NCBI GenBank assembly: GCA_937127445.1
Contig: CAKZLY010000013.1
Span: 1-64,000, forward strand
Direction: 5' to 3'
Length of the DNA: 64,000 nucleotides
Origin: Eximiradius sp.
GTDB lineage: Bacteria; Bacteroidota; Ignavibacteria; Kapaibacteriales; UBA2268
Part shown: piece after piece, positions 9,919 through 19,188 of the stretch
Position numbering within the stretch: position 1 is the first letter of the stretch
How the letters are laid out: each line of letters starts with the position of its first letter
The notes under the pieces: generated by a model
What the model was told of the DNA's origin: nothing
Database searches by the model: none
What the model saw: only the letters and a program-made list of their open reading frames with translations
Translations under genes and position numbers: made by a program

Positions 9919-10328
9919 TTGTGTCCCTCCAAATATTTGTCTTCGAGCTTTGCCATATTTTCTCTTTCTATATCGGTAGGATCATCATAGCCAATAATAT
10001 GCAAAATGCCGTGAATAGCAAGCCGCGACAGTTCATTAGTAAGACTAACTTTATATTCTTTTGCTTGCTCGCGAGCAACTTCCAACCCAATGTAGATTTC
10101 ACCCGTAAGCGGATTATCTTCCAGCGGGAAGGAAATTACGTCAGTTTCCCAGTTATGTTTCAAATAACGATTATTAATATCTTTAATATCGTCATTATTC
10201 ATAAAAACTATAGAAATTTCAGCATCATTAATTTTTTCACCACGTAGGGCATTCTCCACAGCCTTCCTAATCTTTTTATATTTAAGGCGTTTTTGTTCTG
10301 TTGTATTTGTAAAATCAATTCTATACAT
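9915..10328 (-). CDS. ybeY: Endoribonuclease YbeY / rRNA maturation factor
   Basis: NRRYLKH-like NNRYLKHNWETDVISFPLE and metal motif IHGILHIIGYDDPTDIERENM. Confidence 0.93.
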   Translation of the reverse strand: MYRIDFTNTTEQKRLKYKKIRKAVENALRGEKINDAEISIVFMNNDDIKDINNRYLKHNWETDVISFPLEDNPLTGEIYIGLEVAREQAKEYKVSLTNELSRLAIHGILHIIGYDDPTDIERENMAKLEDKYLEGHN

Positions 10329-10361
10329 ACCAAGGTTAAGACGAAAAAATCATCGATTTAG

Positions 10362-10790
10362 TTAAAGTTTATTTTCGATAAGTGACAGTTGCATTGCTGC
10401 AAGCAAAACTGCTGGATCGAGTTCAGTTGGGTCGCGATGCAACATTTTCTTTTGAATGTTTGAGTAGAACGAGCAAGTGTTACCTTTACCAACGATCAAG
10501 CAGGAAAGAGTTTTCTTTTTTGAGCAAATAAAAATAATTTCATCGGGTTCGAAAACTAAATATCCGGTTAAATTGTGCAATTCATAATAACCATGGCGAG
10601 TTTGGACAGAAACAATAGACCCTTCCTTATCTCCATCAAAATTAATTGAATTATAGAGATTAATAATCATTGGCTTATCCGAAGCATCATTTCGAAGGTT
10701 CCAGGTCCAGGAATTTTCAAACGATTCGGGTTTCTGACCCAGAATGCTTGAAATGGTATCAATATCTTGCTCAATAAAACTAAACGCCAT
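10362..10790 (-). CDS. Hypothetical protein, no recognised family
   Basis: Complete 142-aa ORF in line with ybeY-smg on the same strand. Confidence 0.7.
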   Translation of the reverse strand: MAFSFIEQDIDTISSILGQKPESFENSWTWNLRNDASDKPMIINLYNSINFDGDKEGSIVSVQTRHGYYELHNLTGYLVFEPDEIIFICSKKKTLSCLIVGKGNTCSFYSNIQKKMLHRDPTELDPAVLLAAMQLSLIENKL

Positions 10791-10869
10791 AGTATTATTC
10801 CAAATTGTATTAGAATATATTTCAAAATAAACTTACAAACTTAAAATTCAAAGTATTTTTTTACGTCTT

Positions 10870-10877
10870 TACATTTG
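10870..10877 (+). promoter_or_regulatory. Candidate Bacteroidota-type -7 element upstream of hydG
   Basis: TACATTTG matches TAnnTTTG, 32 bp before the hydG ATG; no convincing upstream TTTG box. Confidence 0.3.
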
Positions 10878-10908
10878 TTAATTTAACACAAATTAAAAAT
10901 CGATAATA

Positions 10909-12312
10909 ATGAAAAGAGAAATCATTGACGAAAAAAAACTATTGAGCATATTAGAAAACACCAGCAAGCCTGACAAAGTTCAGATAGACGAGATATTGTC
11001 GAAAGCGTTGGAACTCAATGGGATTGAGCTTGAAGAAACAGCTACATTGCTAAATGTTGACGAACCAGAGCAACTCGAGAAGATTTTTCACACCGCTTAC
11101 AAAGTAAAGGAAGAAATTTACGGACGGCGTTTAGTATTGTTTGCACCACTATATACATCCAATTATTGTGCAAATAATTGTCTCTATTGTGGTTTTCGAG
11201 CTGATAATAAAGAGATTACGCGACATGCACTTACAATTGAACAAATAAAAGAAGAGACATTAGGAATTTTAGAGCAAGGACATAAACGAATATTAATGCT
11301 GATGGGCGAAAACCATAAGCAAAGTTCGCTTGATAAGTTTATCGAAGCAATAGAAGCCGTCTATAGCGTTCGCGACTCGAAGGGTTCGTCTATTAGAAGA
11401 ATAAATGTCGAAATTGCACCATTATCGGCAGAAGAATTTCAGCGTTTCAGTTTAGTCCCTATTGGCACATACACAGTATTTCAGGAGACATACCATCGCG
11501 AAATATACCAGAAAATGCATCCATCCGGGAAAAAGGCAGATTACGAATGGCGTCTGTATGTGATGGACAGAGCGCTTGCCAACGGCATGCACGATGTTGG
11601 GATTGGTGTTTTGTTTGGGCTTTTCGATTATCGTTTCGAAGTGCTTTCGTTAATTGAACATTCGCGGTATCTGGATAAATACTTCGGAGTGGGACCACAC
11701 ACAATTTCGATCCCACGAATAAAACCTGCAAAAAATGCACCTGTTTCGAATAATATACCTTATCCAGTTTCAGACCTTGAATTGAAAAAAGTTGTTGCCG
11801 CTTTGCGTCTTTCAGTTCCCTACACCGGTATGATATTATCCACACGTGAACCAGCTCAGCTCCGAAGCGAACTATTTGATTTAGGTATTTCGCAAATTAG
11901 TGCCGGTTCGCGAACTGTTCCCGGCGGTTATAAACAAGCATTTTCAGCGTCGAGCGAATACGAAGAAGGTCAATTTGTGCTCAACGATTGTCGCAGTTCA
12001 GGAGAAGTTATTGCAGATGTTATCCGCCACGGTTATATTCCATCGTTCTGCACTGCTTGCTATCGTTCGGGACGAGTAGGCGAAGACTTTATGGATCAGG
12101 CAAAACCTGGGCTAATTAAGTTATACTGCCAACCTAATGGACTTACCACGCTAAAAGAATATTTGGTTGATTATGCAGACGAAGAAACCCGAAAAATTGG
12201 TGAAGAGTTAATTGAACGCGAAATCTTGCAAATTCCTGATGAACATGTCCGTCAACTAACTCGCGATTATTTACACCGCATAGAGCAAGGCGAACGCGAT
12301 TTATTTTTCTAA
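10909..12312 (+). CDS. hydG: [FeFe]-hydrogenase H-cluster radical SAM maturase HydG
   Basis: Radical SAM CANNCLYC (CX3CX2C) and the HydG-type C-terminal CTACYR...IKLYC (CX2CX22C) motif. Confidence 0.95.
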   Translation: MKREIIDEKKLLSILENTSKPDKVQIDEILSKALELNGIELEETATLLNVDEPEQLEKIFHTAYKVKEEIYGRRLVLFAPLYTSNYCANNCLYCGFRADNKEITRHALTIEQIKEETLGILEQGHKRILMLMGENHKQSSLDKFIEAIEAVYSVRDSKGSSIRRINVEIAPLSAEEFQRFSLVPIGTYTVFQETYHREIYQKMHPSGKKADYEWRLYVMDRALANGMHDVGIGVLFGLFDYRFEVLSLIEHSRYLDKYFGVGPHTISIPRIKPAKNAPVSNNIPYPVSDLELKKVVAALRLSVPYTGMILSTREPAQLRSELFDLGISQISAGSRTVPGGYKQAFSASSEYEEGQFVLNDCRSSGEVIADVIRHGYIPSFCTACYRSGRVGEDFMDQAKPGLIKLYCQPNGLTTLKEYLVDYADEETRKIGEELIEREILQIPDEHVRQLTRDYLHRIEQGERDLFF

Positions 12313-12323
12313 TCTGGTGGCTT

Positions 12324-13421
12324 ATGTCTATTAAAAAAAATTTATTGAAAGATACACTTTCACGTGAAGATATTGTTCAATTGTTGTCGGTAGAAAGCCA
12401 AGAAGACATCGAATTGCTTCGGAGCAAAGCATACGAAACGATGCTCGAAAATGTTGGCGATAAGGTTTATTTGCGCGGACTCATTGAGTTTTCGAATTAC
12501 TGTGTAAATGATTGTTATTATTGTGGGATTAGACGAAGCAACAGCAATACTGAACGTTATAGATTAACAGTCGAGCAAGTAATCGAGGCGGCACGATTAG
12601 CAGCAGAATTTGATTATGGTTCAGTCGTATTGCAATCGGGCGATCGACGCGACGAACAATTTATTGAATATGTCATTAGTTGTATTAAAGGCATCAAGGA
12701 CGCTACCCGAAGCGAAAAATATCCCGAAGGACTTGGTATTACGCTATGCGTTGGCGAACAAACGGAAGAAACTTACCGAAAATTTTTCGATGCAGGTGCT
12801 CATAGATATCTATTGAGAATTGAAACAACCAACCCTGAATTATTTGCGAAGATACATCCACCCCAGCAGCTATTAGAGACTCGCATTGAAGCACTCAATG
12901 CACTAAAAAAAGTTGGCTTTCAGGTTGGTACGGGTGTTATGATTGGGCTTCCCGGACAAACCTTCGACGATTTAGCAAACGATGTGCTTTTCTTCCGTGA
13001 AATGGACATGGATATGATTGGAATGGGACCTTACCTTCCGCACAACGACACCCCTATGGGCAAGCAATACGAGACTACAGAAGAAATAAAGAAATGGCGT
13101 TTCCAGCTATCGCTTAAAATGATTGCTGTTTGCCGAATCGTGCTGAAAGATGTCAATATTGCTTCAACAACGGCACTACAAACTATTCATCCAACGGGAC
13201 GCGAAGAAGGGCTTCGCTACGGTGCAAATGTCATTATGCCCCAGATAACGCCGACTGAATATCGCAAAAATTATATGCTTTATGAGGACAAGCCTTGCGT
13301 TTCGGAGTTTGCAGCAGAATGCCATAGCTGTATGCAAATGCGAATAGCATCAGTAGGCCGCTCAATCGCTTATGGAGTATGGGGCGACCCACTGCATTTT
13401 CAAAACAAGCGAAAAAATTAG
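12324..13421 (+). CDS. hydE: [FeFe]-hydrogenase H-cluster radical SAM maturase HydE
   Basis: CVNDCYYCGIRRSN (CX3CX2C), HydE-like body, auxiliary CVSEFAAECHSC (CX7CX2C); 11 bp after hydG. Confidence 0.93.
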   Translation: MSIKKNLLKDTLSREDIVQLLSVESQEDIELLRSKAYETMLENVGDKVYLRGLIEFSNYCVNDCYYCGIRRSNSNTERYRLTVEQVIEAARLAAEFDYGSVVLQSGDRRDEQFIEYVISCIKGIKDATRSEKYPEGLGITLCVGEQTEETYRKFFDAGAHRYLLRIETTNPELFAKIHPPQQLLETRIEALNALKKVGFQVGTGVMIGLPGQTFDDLANDVLFFREMDMDMIGMGPYLPHNDTPMGKQYETTEEIKKWRFQLSLKMIAVCRIVLKDVNIASTTALQTIHPTGREEGLRYGANVIMPQITPTEYRKNYMLYEDKPCVSEFAAECHSCMQMRIASVGRSIAYGVWGDPLHFQNKRKN

Positions 13422-13921
13422 AATCTCTGTTTAGGATTAATTTCTTCGAATTCCCCTTTGTCGCGATTTTTCTGGCAGTTGTCCCAGTTGAAATAACGAC
13501 CGTTCATAGCAATATAGACGCCGGGCGGAAGTGTCTGAACAAAAGCAATTGCACTGCCTAAATTGAAAAGTCCGTCGGAACTACCAAATTTATACGGTAT
13601 CATTGCACCGGTAAGCACAATTGTTTTATCCTTCACCTTTTGGGCAATGACGCGAGCAGTTTCGACCATTGTATCGGTGCCGTGTGTGATTATTATTTTA
13701 TTTTCTTCGGTTTTGAGGCAGTTCAAAGCAATTAGTTCGCGGTCGGTATCGGTCATATCGATGCTATCCATCATCATCAGAGTTCTAACTTCAATTGGGA
13801 CGCGGGCGCGCCCTAATTTCAACATTTCGTTTATGTGAGTATCTTTGAAAAACAGAGTTCCATTGAGCTCGTTGTATTCTTTGTCGAACGTCCCACCAGT
13901 AACAAAAATTCTGATTGCCAT
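13418..13921 (-). CDS. Single-domain L-asparaginase-like protein (N-terminal domain only)
   Basis: VTGGTFDKEYNEL, THGTDTMVETARVIAQKVKDKTIVLTGAMIP, SSDGLFNLGSAI; ends at 167 aa without the C-terminal asparaginase domain. Confidence 0.88.
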   Translation of the reverse strand: MAIRIFVTGGTFDKEYNELNGTLFFKDTHINEMLKLGRARVPIEVRTLMMMDSIDMTDTDRELIALNCLKTEENKIIITHGTDTMVETARVIAQKVKDKTIVLTGAMIPYKFGSSDGLFNLGSAIAFVQTLPPGVYIAMNGRYFNWDNCQKNRDKGEFEEINPKQRF

Positions 13922-14114
13922 AATTATCTAAATTTACTGCAACAAATAAACTCAAAATTAACAAAAATATAGATGTAGAAAAAACCATAAAATACTGTTT
14001 AAATAGTTGTTCTCAAAATACCAGAAATTTTAGTTGTTTTAAGTATGAATAAAATGAATTTTATATATGACAGATTTATAATAATTTTGTATTAGGAAAT
14101 ATAATAATAAAGAT

Positions 14115-16742
14115 ATGAAAGAGAAACAAACCCCGCTGATGCGGCAATATACACAGATAAAAGAACGATACCCGGATACTATATTATTATTTCGGTTGGG
14201 TGATTTTTACGAAACTTTCAATGAAGATGCTCACATCACAGCAAAAGTATGTGGAATTACTCTTACCAAAAGGAACAATGGAGCAGGTGCCGACATGCCA
14301 CTGGCGGGCTTCCCCTATCACCAACTGGATAATTACTTGCCGAAGCTTGTTCGCGCGGGCTACCGAGTTGCAGTTTGCGAACAACTCGAAGACCCAAAAC
14401 TTGCCCGCGGAATTGTTAAACGCGATGTTGTTGAAGTTGTTACTCCGGGAGTTGCTCTTTACGAAAAAGTTTTAGATGCTGGCAAGAACAATTATGTTGC
14501 TTCAATTTATCTATCGCAAGATAAAAAACGCAACAACACTATCGGATTAGCAGCAATTGATATTTCGACAGGTGATTTTTTTACAACAGAGATTTCTCTC
14601 TCGCAGCTTGTTGATGTGCTCGAAGGGATTGTGCCATCGGAAATTATTATAGCAAAATTTCAATTGGTTTTCTTTCAGGAAACATTGAATAAATTGAGTT
14701 ATAAGCCTTCGATAACTAAGCTCGAAGATTGGTTTTTTGATCATGAATTTGCAAGCAAATTGATTTTAGATACATTCTCGACGAAAAGTTTAAAGGGATT
14801 TGGAATAGACGAACTGCCCGACGGGATTGTGTCCTGCGGTGCAGTGCTTCACTATGTGAAAACGATGCAAAATGGAAATATCGGGCATTTGCAGTGCATT
14901 CGCCACTATAACTCAACTAATTATATGATGCTCGATGCAGCAACGCGTAGAAATCTTGAAATCACGCATTCTTTTGCAGGAACGCAAGATGGTGCATTAA
15001 TCAAAGTATTGGACAAAACATCAACTTCGGCAGGTAGCCGATTGCTGAAGCGCTGGGTTACTCACCCACTGAAAGCAATAAACCAGATAAATTATCGCTT
15101 GTCTGCTGTTGAAGAACTTTTCAACAATTTCGAAACAAGTTCATTATTGCGAAGAAAGCTTAGCGAAACAGCAGATTTGGAACGTTTGTCGACAAAAGTC
15201 GCCACCGGAAGAGCAAACCCAAGGGATGCCGTTGCAATCTGCAACACTTTGAAAATAATTCCCGAGATAAAGGAAATTTTGAGCGAATTTGCTGCTCCAC
15301 TTATCAGCGAAATAAATAATTCGCTTCACCCACTGAAAAACTTGCACGAAACTTTAGAAAAAGCCTTATTAGAAGAACCATCAGTAAATTTCGGGAATGG
15401 GAATATTTTTCGTGAAGGATTTTTCTCTGAACTTGATGATTATGTGAATGCGAAATATTCAGCGAAAAAATGGATTTCGGACTTTCAGGAAGCAGAGCGC
15501 AACCGCACAGGAATACCATCGCTAAAAGTCAGTTTCAACAATGTATTCGGCTATTACATAGAAATCACTCATACTCATAAAGGCAAAGTTCCTGATGATT
15601 ACGAACGCAAGCAAACCCTAACCAACGCAGAACGCTACACAACACCTATTTTAAAGGACTTCGAAAATAAAATACTATCGGCTGAGGAAAAAATTATTGA
15701 GCTTGAACAGCGGCTTTTTGCAGAATTGCGGCTGAAGATTTATTCAGAATCGCCAAAATTGCAGCAAAACGCCGAGAATCTTGCAACGCTTGATTGCTTG
15801 CTCTCTTTTTCGACTGTTGCAAGAGAAAATAACTACGTTCGCCCCGAGATAGACACAAATGAAGCATTAGAAATCGAGGAAGGACGTCACCCAGTGGTCG
15901 AGAGAATGCTTCCCCCAGGCGATAGTTTCGTCCCGAATTCTACAAAGATGAACACGTCGGACAATATGATACATATTATCACGGGTCCGAATATGAGCGG
16001 CAAATCTTGTTATTTGCGGCAGGTTGGGTTAATCGTGTTACTTGGGCAGATGGGTTCGTTTGTTCCGGCGAAGAAGGCAAAATTCGGAATTGTAGATAGA
16101 ATTTTTACACGCGTGGGTGCACAAGACAACATAACAAGCGGCGAAAGCACATTTCTGGTCGAGATGCAGGAAGCAGCAAATATTATAAACAACGCAACAC
16201 GCCGAAGCTTGATACTACTCGACGAAGTGGGACGCGGCACCGCAACTTTCGATGGAATTTCAATTGCTTGGGCTATTGCGGAATATATACATAATGAAAT
16301 TAAAGCCAAGACGCTGTTTGCAACCCATTACCACGAACTCAACGATATGGCAGAACGATACGCGGGAATAAAAAATTACCGCGTCGAAGTTATCGAGACC
16401 GAAGGAAACGTTGTATTCACTCACAAGGTTTCAAGCGGCGGCAGCGATCATTCATTCGGTATTCACGTTGCACAAATGGCTGGACTTCCCTTGAAAATTA
16501 TCGAGCGAGCAAACGAAATTATGAAATTATTCGAGGGCCACACAAGCGAACCCCAAAGCGGACATAAACCTGATATTAGCAGAATAAAGACACGGCAGAA
16601 ATGGCAATCATACCAACAACTATCGATTTTCGAGGTCAAGGACGACATCTTGCGTGAAAAAATCAAATCAATTGACGTCGATAATATTACACCGATCGAA
16701 GCTCTTAAAATCCTTAGTGATCTGAAAAAAGAAATAAAGTAA
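14115..16742 (+). CDS. mutS: DNA mismatch repair protein MutS
   Basis: N-terminal TPLMRQYTQIKERYPDTILLFRLGDFYETF; Walker A TGPNMSGKSCYLRQVGLIVLLGQMGSFVPA; LLDEVGRGTATFDGISIAWA; FATHYHEL. Confidence 0.98.
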   Translation: MKEKQTPLMRQYTQIKERYPDTILLFRLGDFYETFNEDAHITAKVCGITLTKRNNGAGADMPLAGFPYHQLDNYLPKLVRAGYRVAVCEQLEDPKLARGIVKRDVVEVVTPGVALYEKVLDAGKNNYVASIYLSQDKKRNNTIGLAAIDISTGDFFTTEISLSQLVDVLEGIVPSEIIIAKFQLVFFQETLNKLSYKPSITKLEDWFFDHEFASKLILDTFSTKSLKGFGIDELPDGIVSCGAVLHYVKTMQNGNIGHLQCIRHYNSTNYMMLDAATRRNLEITHSFAGTQDGALIKVLDKTSTSAGSRLLKRWVTHPLKAINQINYRLSAVEELFNNFETSSLLRRKLSETADLERLSTKVATGRANPRDAVAICNTLKIIPEIKEILSEFAAPLISEINNSLHPLKNLHETLEKALLEEPSVNFGNGNIFREGFFSELDDYVNAKYSAKKWISDFQEAERNRTGIPSLKVSFNNVFGYYIEITHTHKGKVPDDYERKQTLTNAERYTTPILKDFENKILSAEEKIIELEQRLFAELRLKIYSESPKLQQNAENLATLDCLLSFSTVARENNYVRPEIDTNEALEIEEGRHPVVERMLPPGDSFVPNSTKMNTSDNMIHIITGPNMSGKSCYLRQVGLIVLLGQMGSFVPAKKAKFGIVDRIFTRVGAQDNITSGESTFLVEMQEAANIINNATRRSLILLDEVGRGTATFDGISIAWAIAEYIHNEIKAKTLFATHYHELNDMAERYAGIKNYRVEVIETEGNVVFTHKVSSGGSDHSFGIHVAQMAGLPLKIIERANEIMKLFEGHTSEPQSGHKPDISRIKTRQKWQSYQQLSIFEVKDDILREKIKSIDVDNITPIEALKILSDLKKEIK

Positions 16743-16807
16743 AACCTATTTTCGTTTACTTCGTAATTCAAGTGTAATTTTTTATTGTTTTAAGTGTATA
16801 TTTATTG

Positions 16808-19117
16808 ATGAGACTGAAAATAATTGCCATATTAATTGTATTTGCATTTCAGGCTGCATATAGCTACTGGGAAGAAGTTATTAATATGCCTGCTTTATAT
16901 AGACAAAGCTACTGGCTCGATGTATATTTTCTGGAAAGCAATCCGCAATATGGTTGGGTGTGCGGTTACGAAGGAAAGGTGATACGCACAAATGATGGTG
17001 GGCAAACCTGGCAAGGGACACAAATACCAGAAATAAATCAAATTGAAAGCATTCATTTTGTTTCTCCATTGATTGGATATTGTTCAGGCGAAGGGAAAAT
17101 ATTTAAATCAATGAATGGTGGAGCAACTTGGATGGATATTTCACCGCGTGTTGATGATGTATTGCTATGGGGCACATATTTTGTCGATGAGAACTTAGGA
17201 TTTGTGATTGGCGGGAATTGTGTAGGATATCAGAAATTTTTCAAAACAACAAACGGCGGGCAAAATTGGACTTCCTATGATTTCTTCTATCCAAATACAA
17301 AACTTGCGGATTGTATTGTATATCCTAACGGAACTGGATATGCTGTAAGTAGTGGATTAGTTTGGCGAACGACAAATATGGGTAATAGTTGGTCAGTTTT
17401 TAGTAGGACAGGTGGGTTGGATTGGCACGAAGAAATAACTCACAAAGGTAGATCTTTGCTTCTTCCCTATTCTCTCTCTTGCGATGGAACGACAACAAAT
17501 CGTGGCGGTATTCGCTTTTCTACGAATATGGGAGGCAACTGGCGAGATTATATTACAAATGGTTCAATGTATGGTTCGTTTTTGTTGGATAGCCTTTGCG
17601 GTTGGGCTTGTGGATTGAATCGTGAGGTATACTACACCTCCGACGGTGGCAAAACTTGGGAGCTGCGAAATTGCGGTATCCCATTTGGGAAAAATCTCGA
17701 TGATATTTGGTTTATAGACGATACAACTGGTTGGCTGGCAGGAGAAGGGCTTTATAGATTGCGTCGAAATTCAATTCCTCAGCCCAATATTGTATTGCTG
17801 GGACAAAACAAAATTTGTCAGGGAGATACAGTTGAACTTGTTGTAGAAGGCAATTACAAAGTTATTCGGTGGTCCACAGGCGAAACGACAAGATCAATAA
17901 AAGTCTATAAAAGTGGGCGATATAGTGTATATGTGGAAAATTCTGAATGTGAATACGCATACTCGGGCGAAATCGAAATCCAAGTCCGCCAAGCCGACAA
18001 AATTGTTCTCCAACCGAGCAAATCATCGCCTTGCGAGGGAGATACTGTTTCGGTGAAAGTGATTTCCAATCACAGCAATATTCGTTGGAGCAATGGAGAA
18101 ACAGGGAGCGAGATATTATTAACCAAAAGTGAAAAAATCAGGGTTACAGCCGAGGACGCTTTCGGTTGCGTCGATACATTAGATTATACAATTGTTTTCA
18201 ATCCTTTGCCGGGACCGAAAATCATTCCGCTCGGGAGGACGAATGTTTGCACGGGTGATAGTGTTTTGCTGCAAGTGATACCAGATTTTCCGATTGTCGA
18301 ATGGTTCGACGAGCAGGGCAGACAAATTGCCAGTGGCCAGTTTCTAAAAATTGGCGAAAGCGGGAAATTTCTGGCTGCTGTGGTAGATAGAAATGGTTGT
18401 GTTGGAGTTACCGAAGCAATAGAAATTACGGTTCGCAACGAAACAAATAGACTATTTGTTCAACTATCGAGCAAAGAATTTTTTGTTGATAGTGTGCATT
18501 ATCCAGATTTGTCCTGCTCAAAGATTAAAGTAAAAAATATAAGTCAGTTGGATTACACAATTGATGACCCATATTTATTTTATAAACTGTCATTTTCGAT
18601 ACCACAAAGCCAATTACCAATTTATATAGCAGCAGGCGAGGAAAGAGAAATAGCGGTTTGTTATTCTCCGCGTTCGCTAAATTTTGAGCGAGATACTTTG
18701 ATTATAGAAGATGTGTGCAACGACCACATAATACCGCTTGTTGCATTTTCTGTGCCAAACAAGTATTTTGGAGATACTCGTTGCGATGCTCGTTTGCTAC
18801 TTGAAACAGTGAAAATCAATTCAGGCAGTAATTTTGTGGTTGCCTCGCCATATCCCAATCCTGCTTCGAAAATAGTATATATACCTTACTCGAAAGTAAA
18901 GTCCTCGCAAACTCTGAAAATTGATGTATTTGATATGCTTGGCAATCAACTTTTCTCAGGAAAAGAAATTGTCACCGAACAACTTGAAATTGACGGGACA
19001 GAAATTGAACAAGGAATAATTGAAATCGATGCAAGTAGATTAAAATCTGGTATGTATTTTGCTGTTGTAAAATCAAATACAAAAGTGGAGAAAATTAAGT
19101 TTATTAAAAAACAATAA
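16808..19117 (+). CDS. Secreted protein with YCF48/BNR-like repeats and a T9SS-type C-terminal sorting domain
   Basis: Signal peptide; repeats such as GKVIRTNDGGQTWQ, GKIFKSMNGGATW, FFKTTNGGQNW, VYYTSDGGKTWELR; C-terminal SPYPNPASKIVYIPYSK...LKSGMYFAVVKSNTKVEKIKFIKKQ. Confidence 0.85.
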   Translation: MRLKIIAILIVFAFQAAYSYWEEVINMPALYRQSYWLDVYFLESNPQYGWVCGYEGKVIRTNDGGQTWQGTQIPEINQIESIHFVSPLIGYCSGEGKIFKSMNGGATWMDISPRVDDVLLWGTYFVDENLGFVIGGNCVGYQKFFKTTNGGQNWTSYDFFYPNTKLADCIVYPNGTGYAVSSGLVWRTTNMGNSWSVFSRTGGLDWHEEITHKGRSLLLPYSLSCDGTTTNRGGIRFSTNMGGNWRDYITNGSMYGSFLLDSLCGWACGLNREVYYTSDGGKTWELRNCGIPFGKNLDDIWFIDDTTGWLAGEGLYRLRRNSIPQPNIVLLGQNKICQGDTVELVVEGNYKVIRWSTGETTRSIKVYKSGRYSVYVENSECEYAYSGEIEIQVRQADKIVLQPSKSSPCEGDTVSVKVISNHSNIRWSNGETGSEILLTKSEKIRVTAEDAFGCVDTLDYTIVFNPLPGPKIIPLGRTNVCTGDSVLLQVIPDFPIVEWFDEQGRQIASGQFLKIGESGKFLAAVVDRNGCVGVTEAIEITVRNETNRLFVQLSSKEFFVDSVHYPDLSCSKIKVKNISQLDYTIDDPYLFYKLSFSIPQSQLPIYIAAGEEREIAVCYSPRSLNFERDTLIIEDVCNDHIIPLVAFSVPNKYFGDTRCDARLLLETVKINSGSNFVVASPYPNPASKIVYIPYSKVKSSQTLKIDVFDMLGNQLFSGKEIVTEQLEIDGTEIEQGIIEIDASRLKSGMYFAVVKSNTKVEKIKFIKKQ

Positions 19118-19188
19118 CTTGTTTTTTAAAATATTATTTAATAATTTATGTTTTTACAGATACTTAGCTTTATCAAATTGAGAAATTA

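Noticed and set aside
11459-11845. 128-aa minus-strand ORF inside hydG
   Set aside because: Shadow ORF of a confidently identified gene
10909-12312. Alternative annotation as ThiH (thiazole synthase subunit)
   Set aside because: The C-terminal CX2CX22C motif and adjacency to hydE favour HydG
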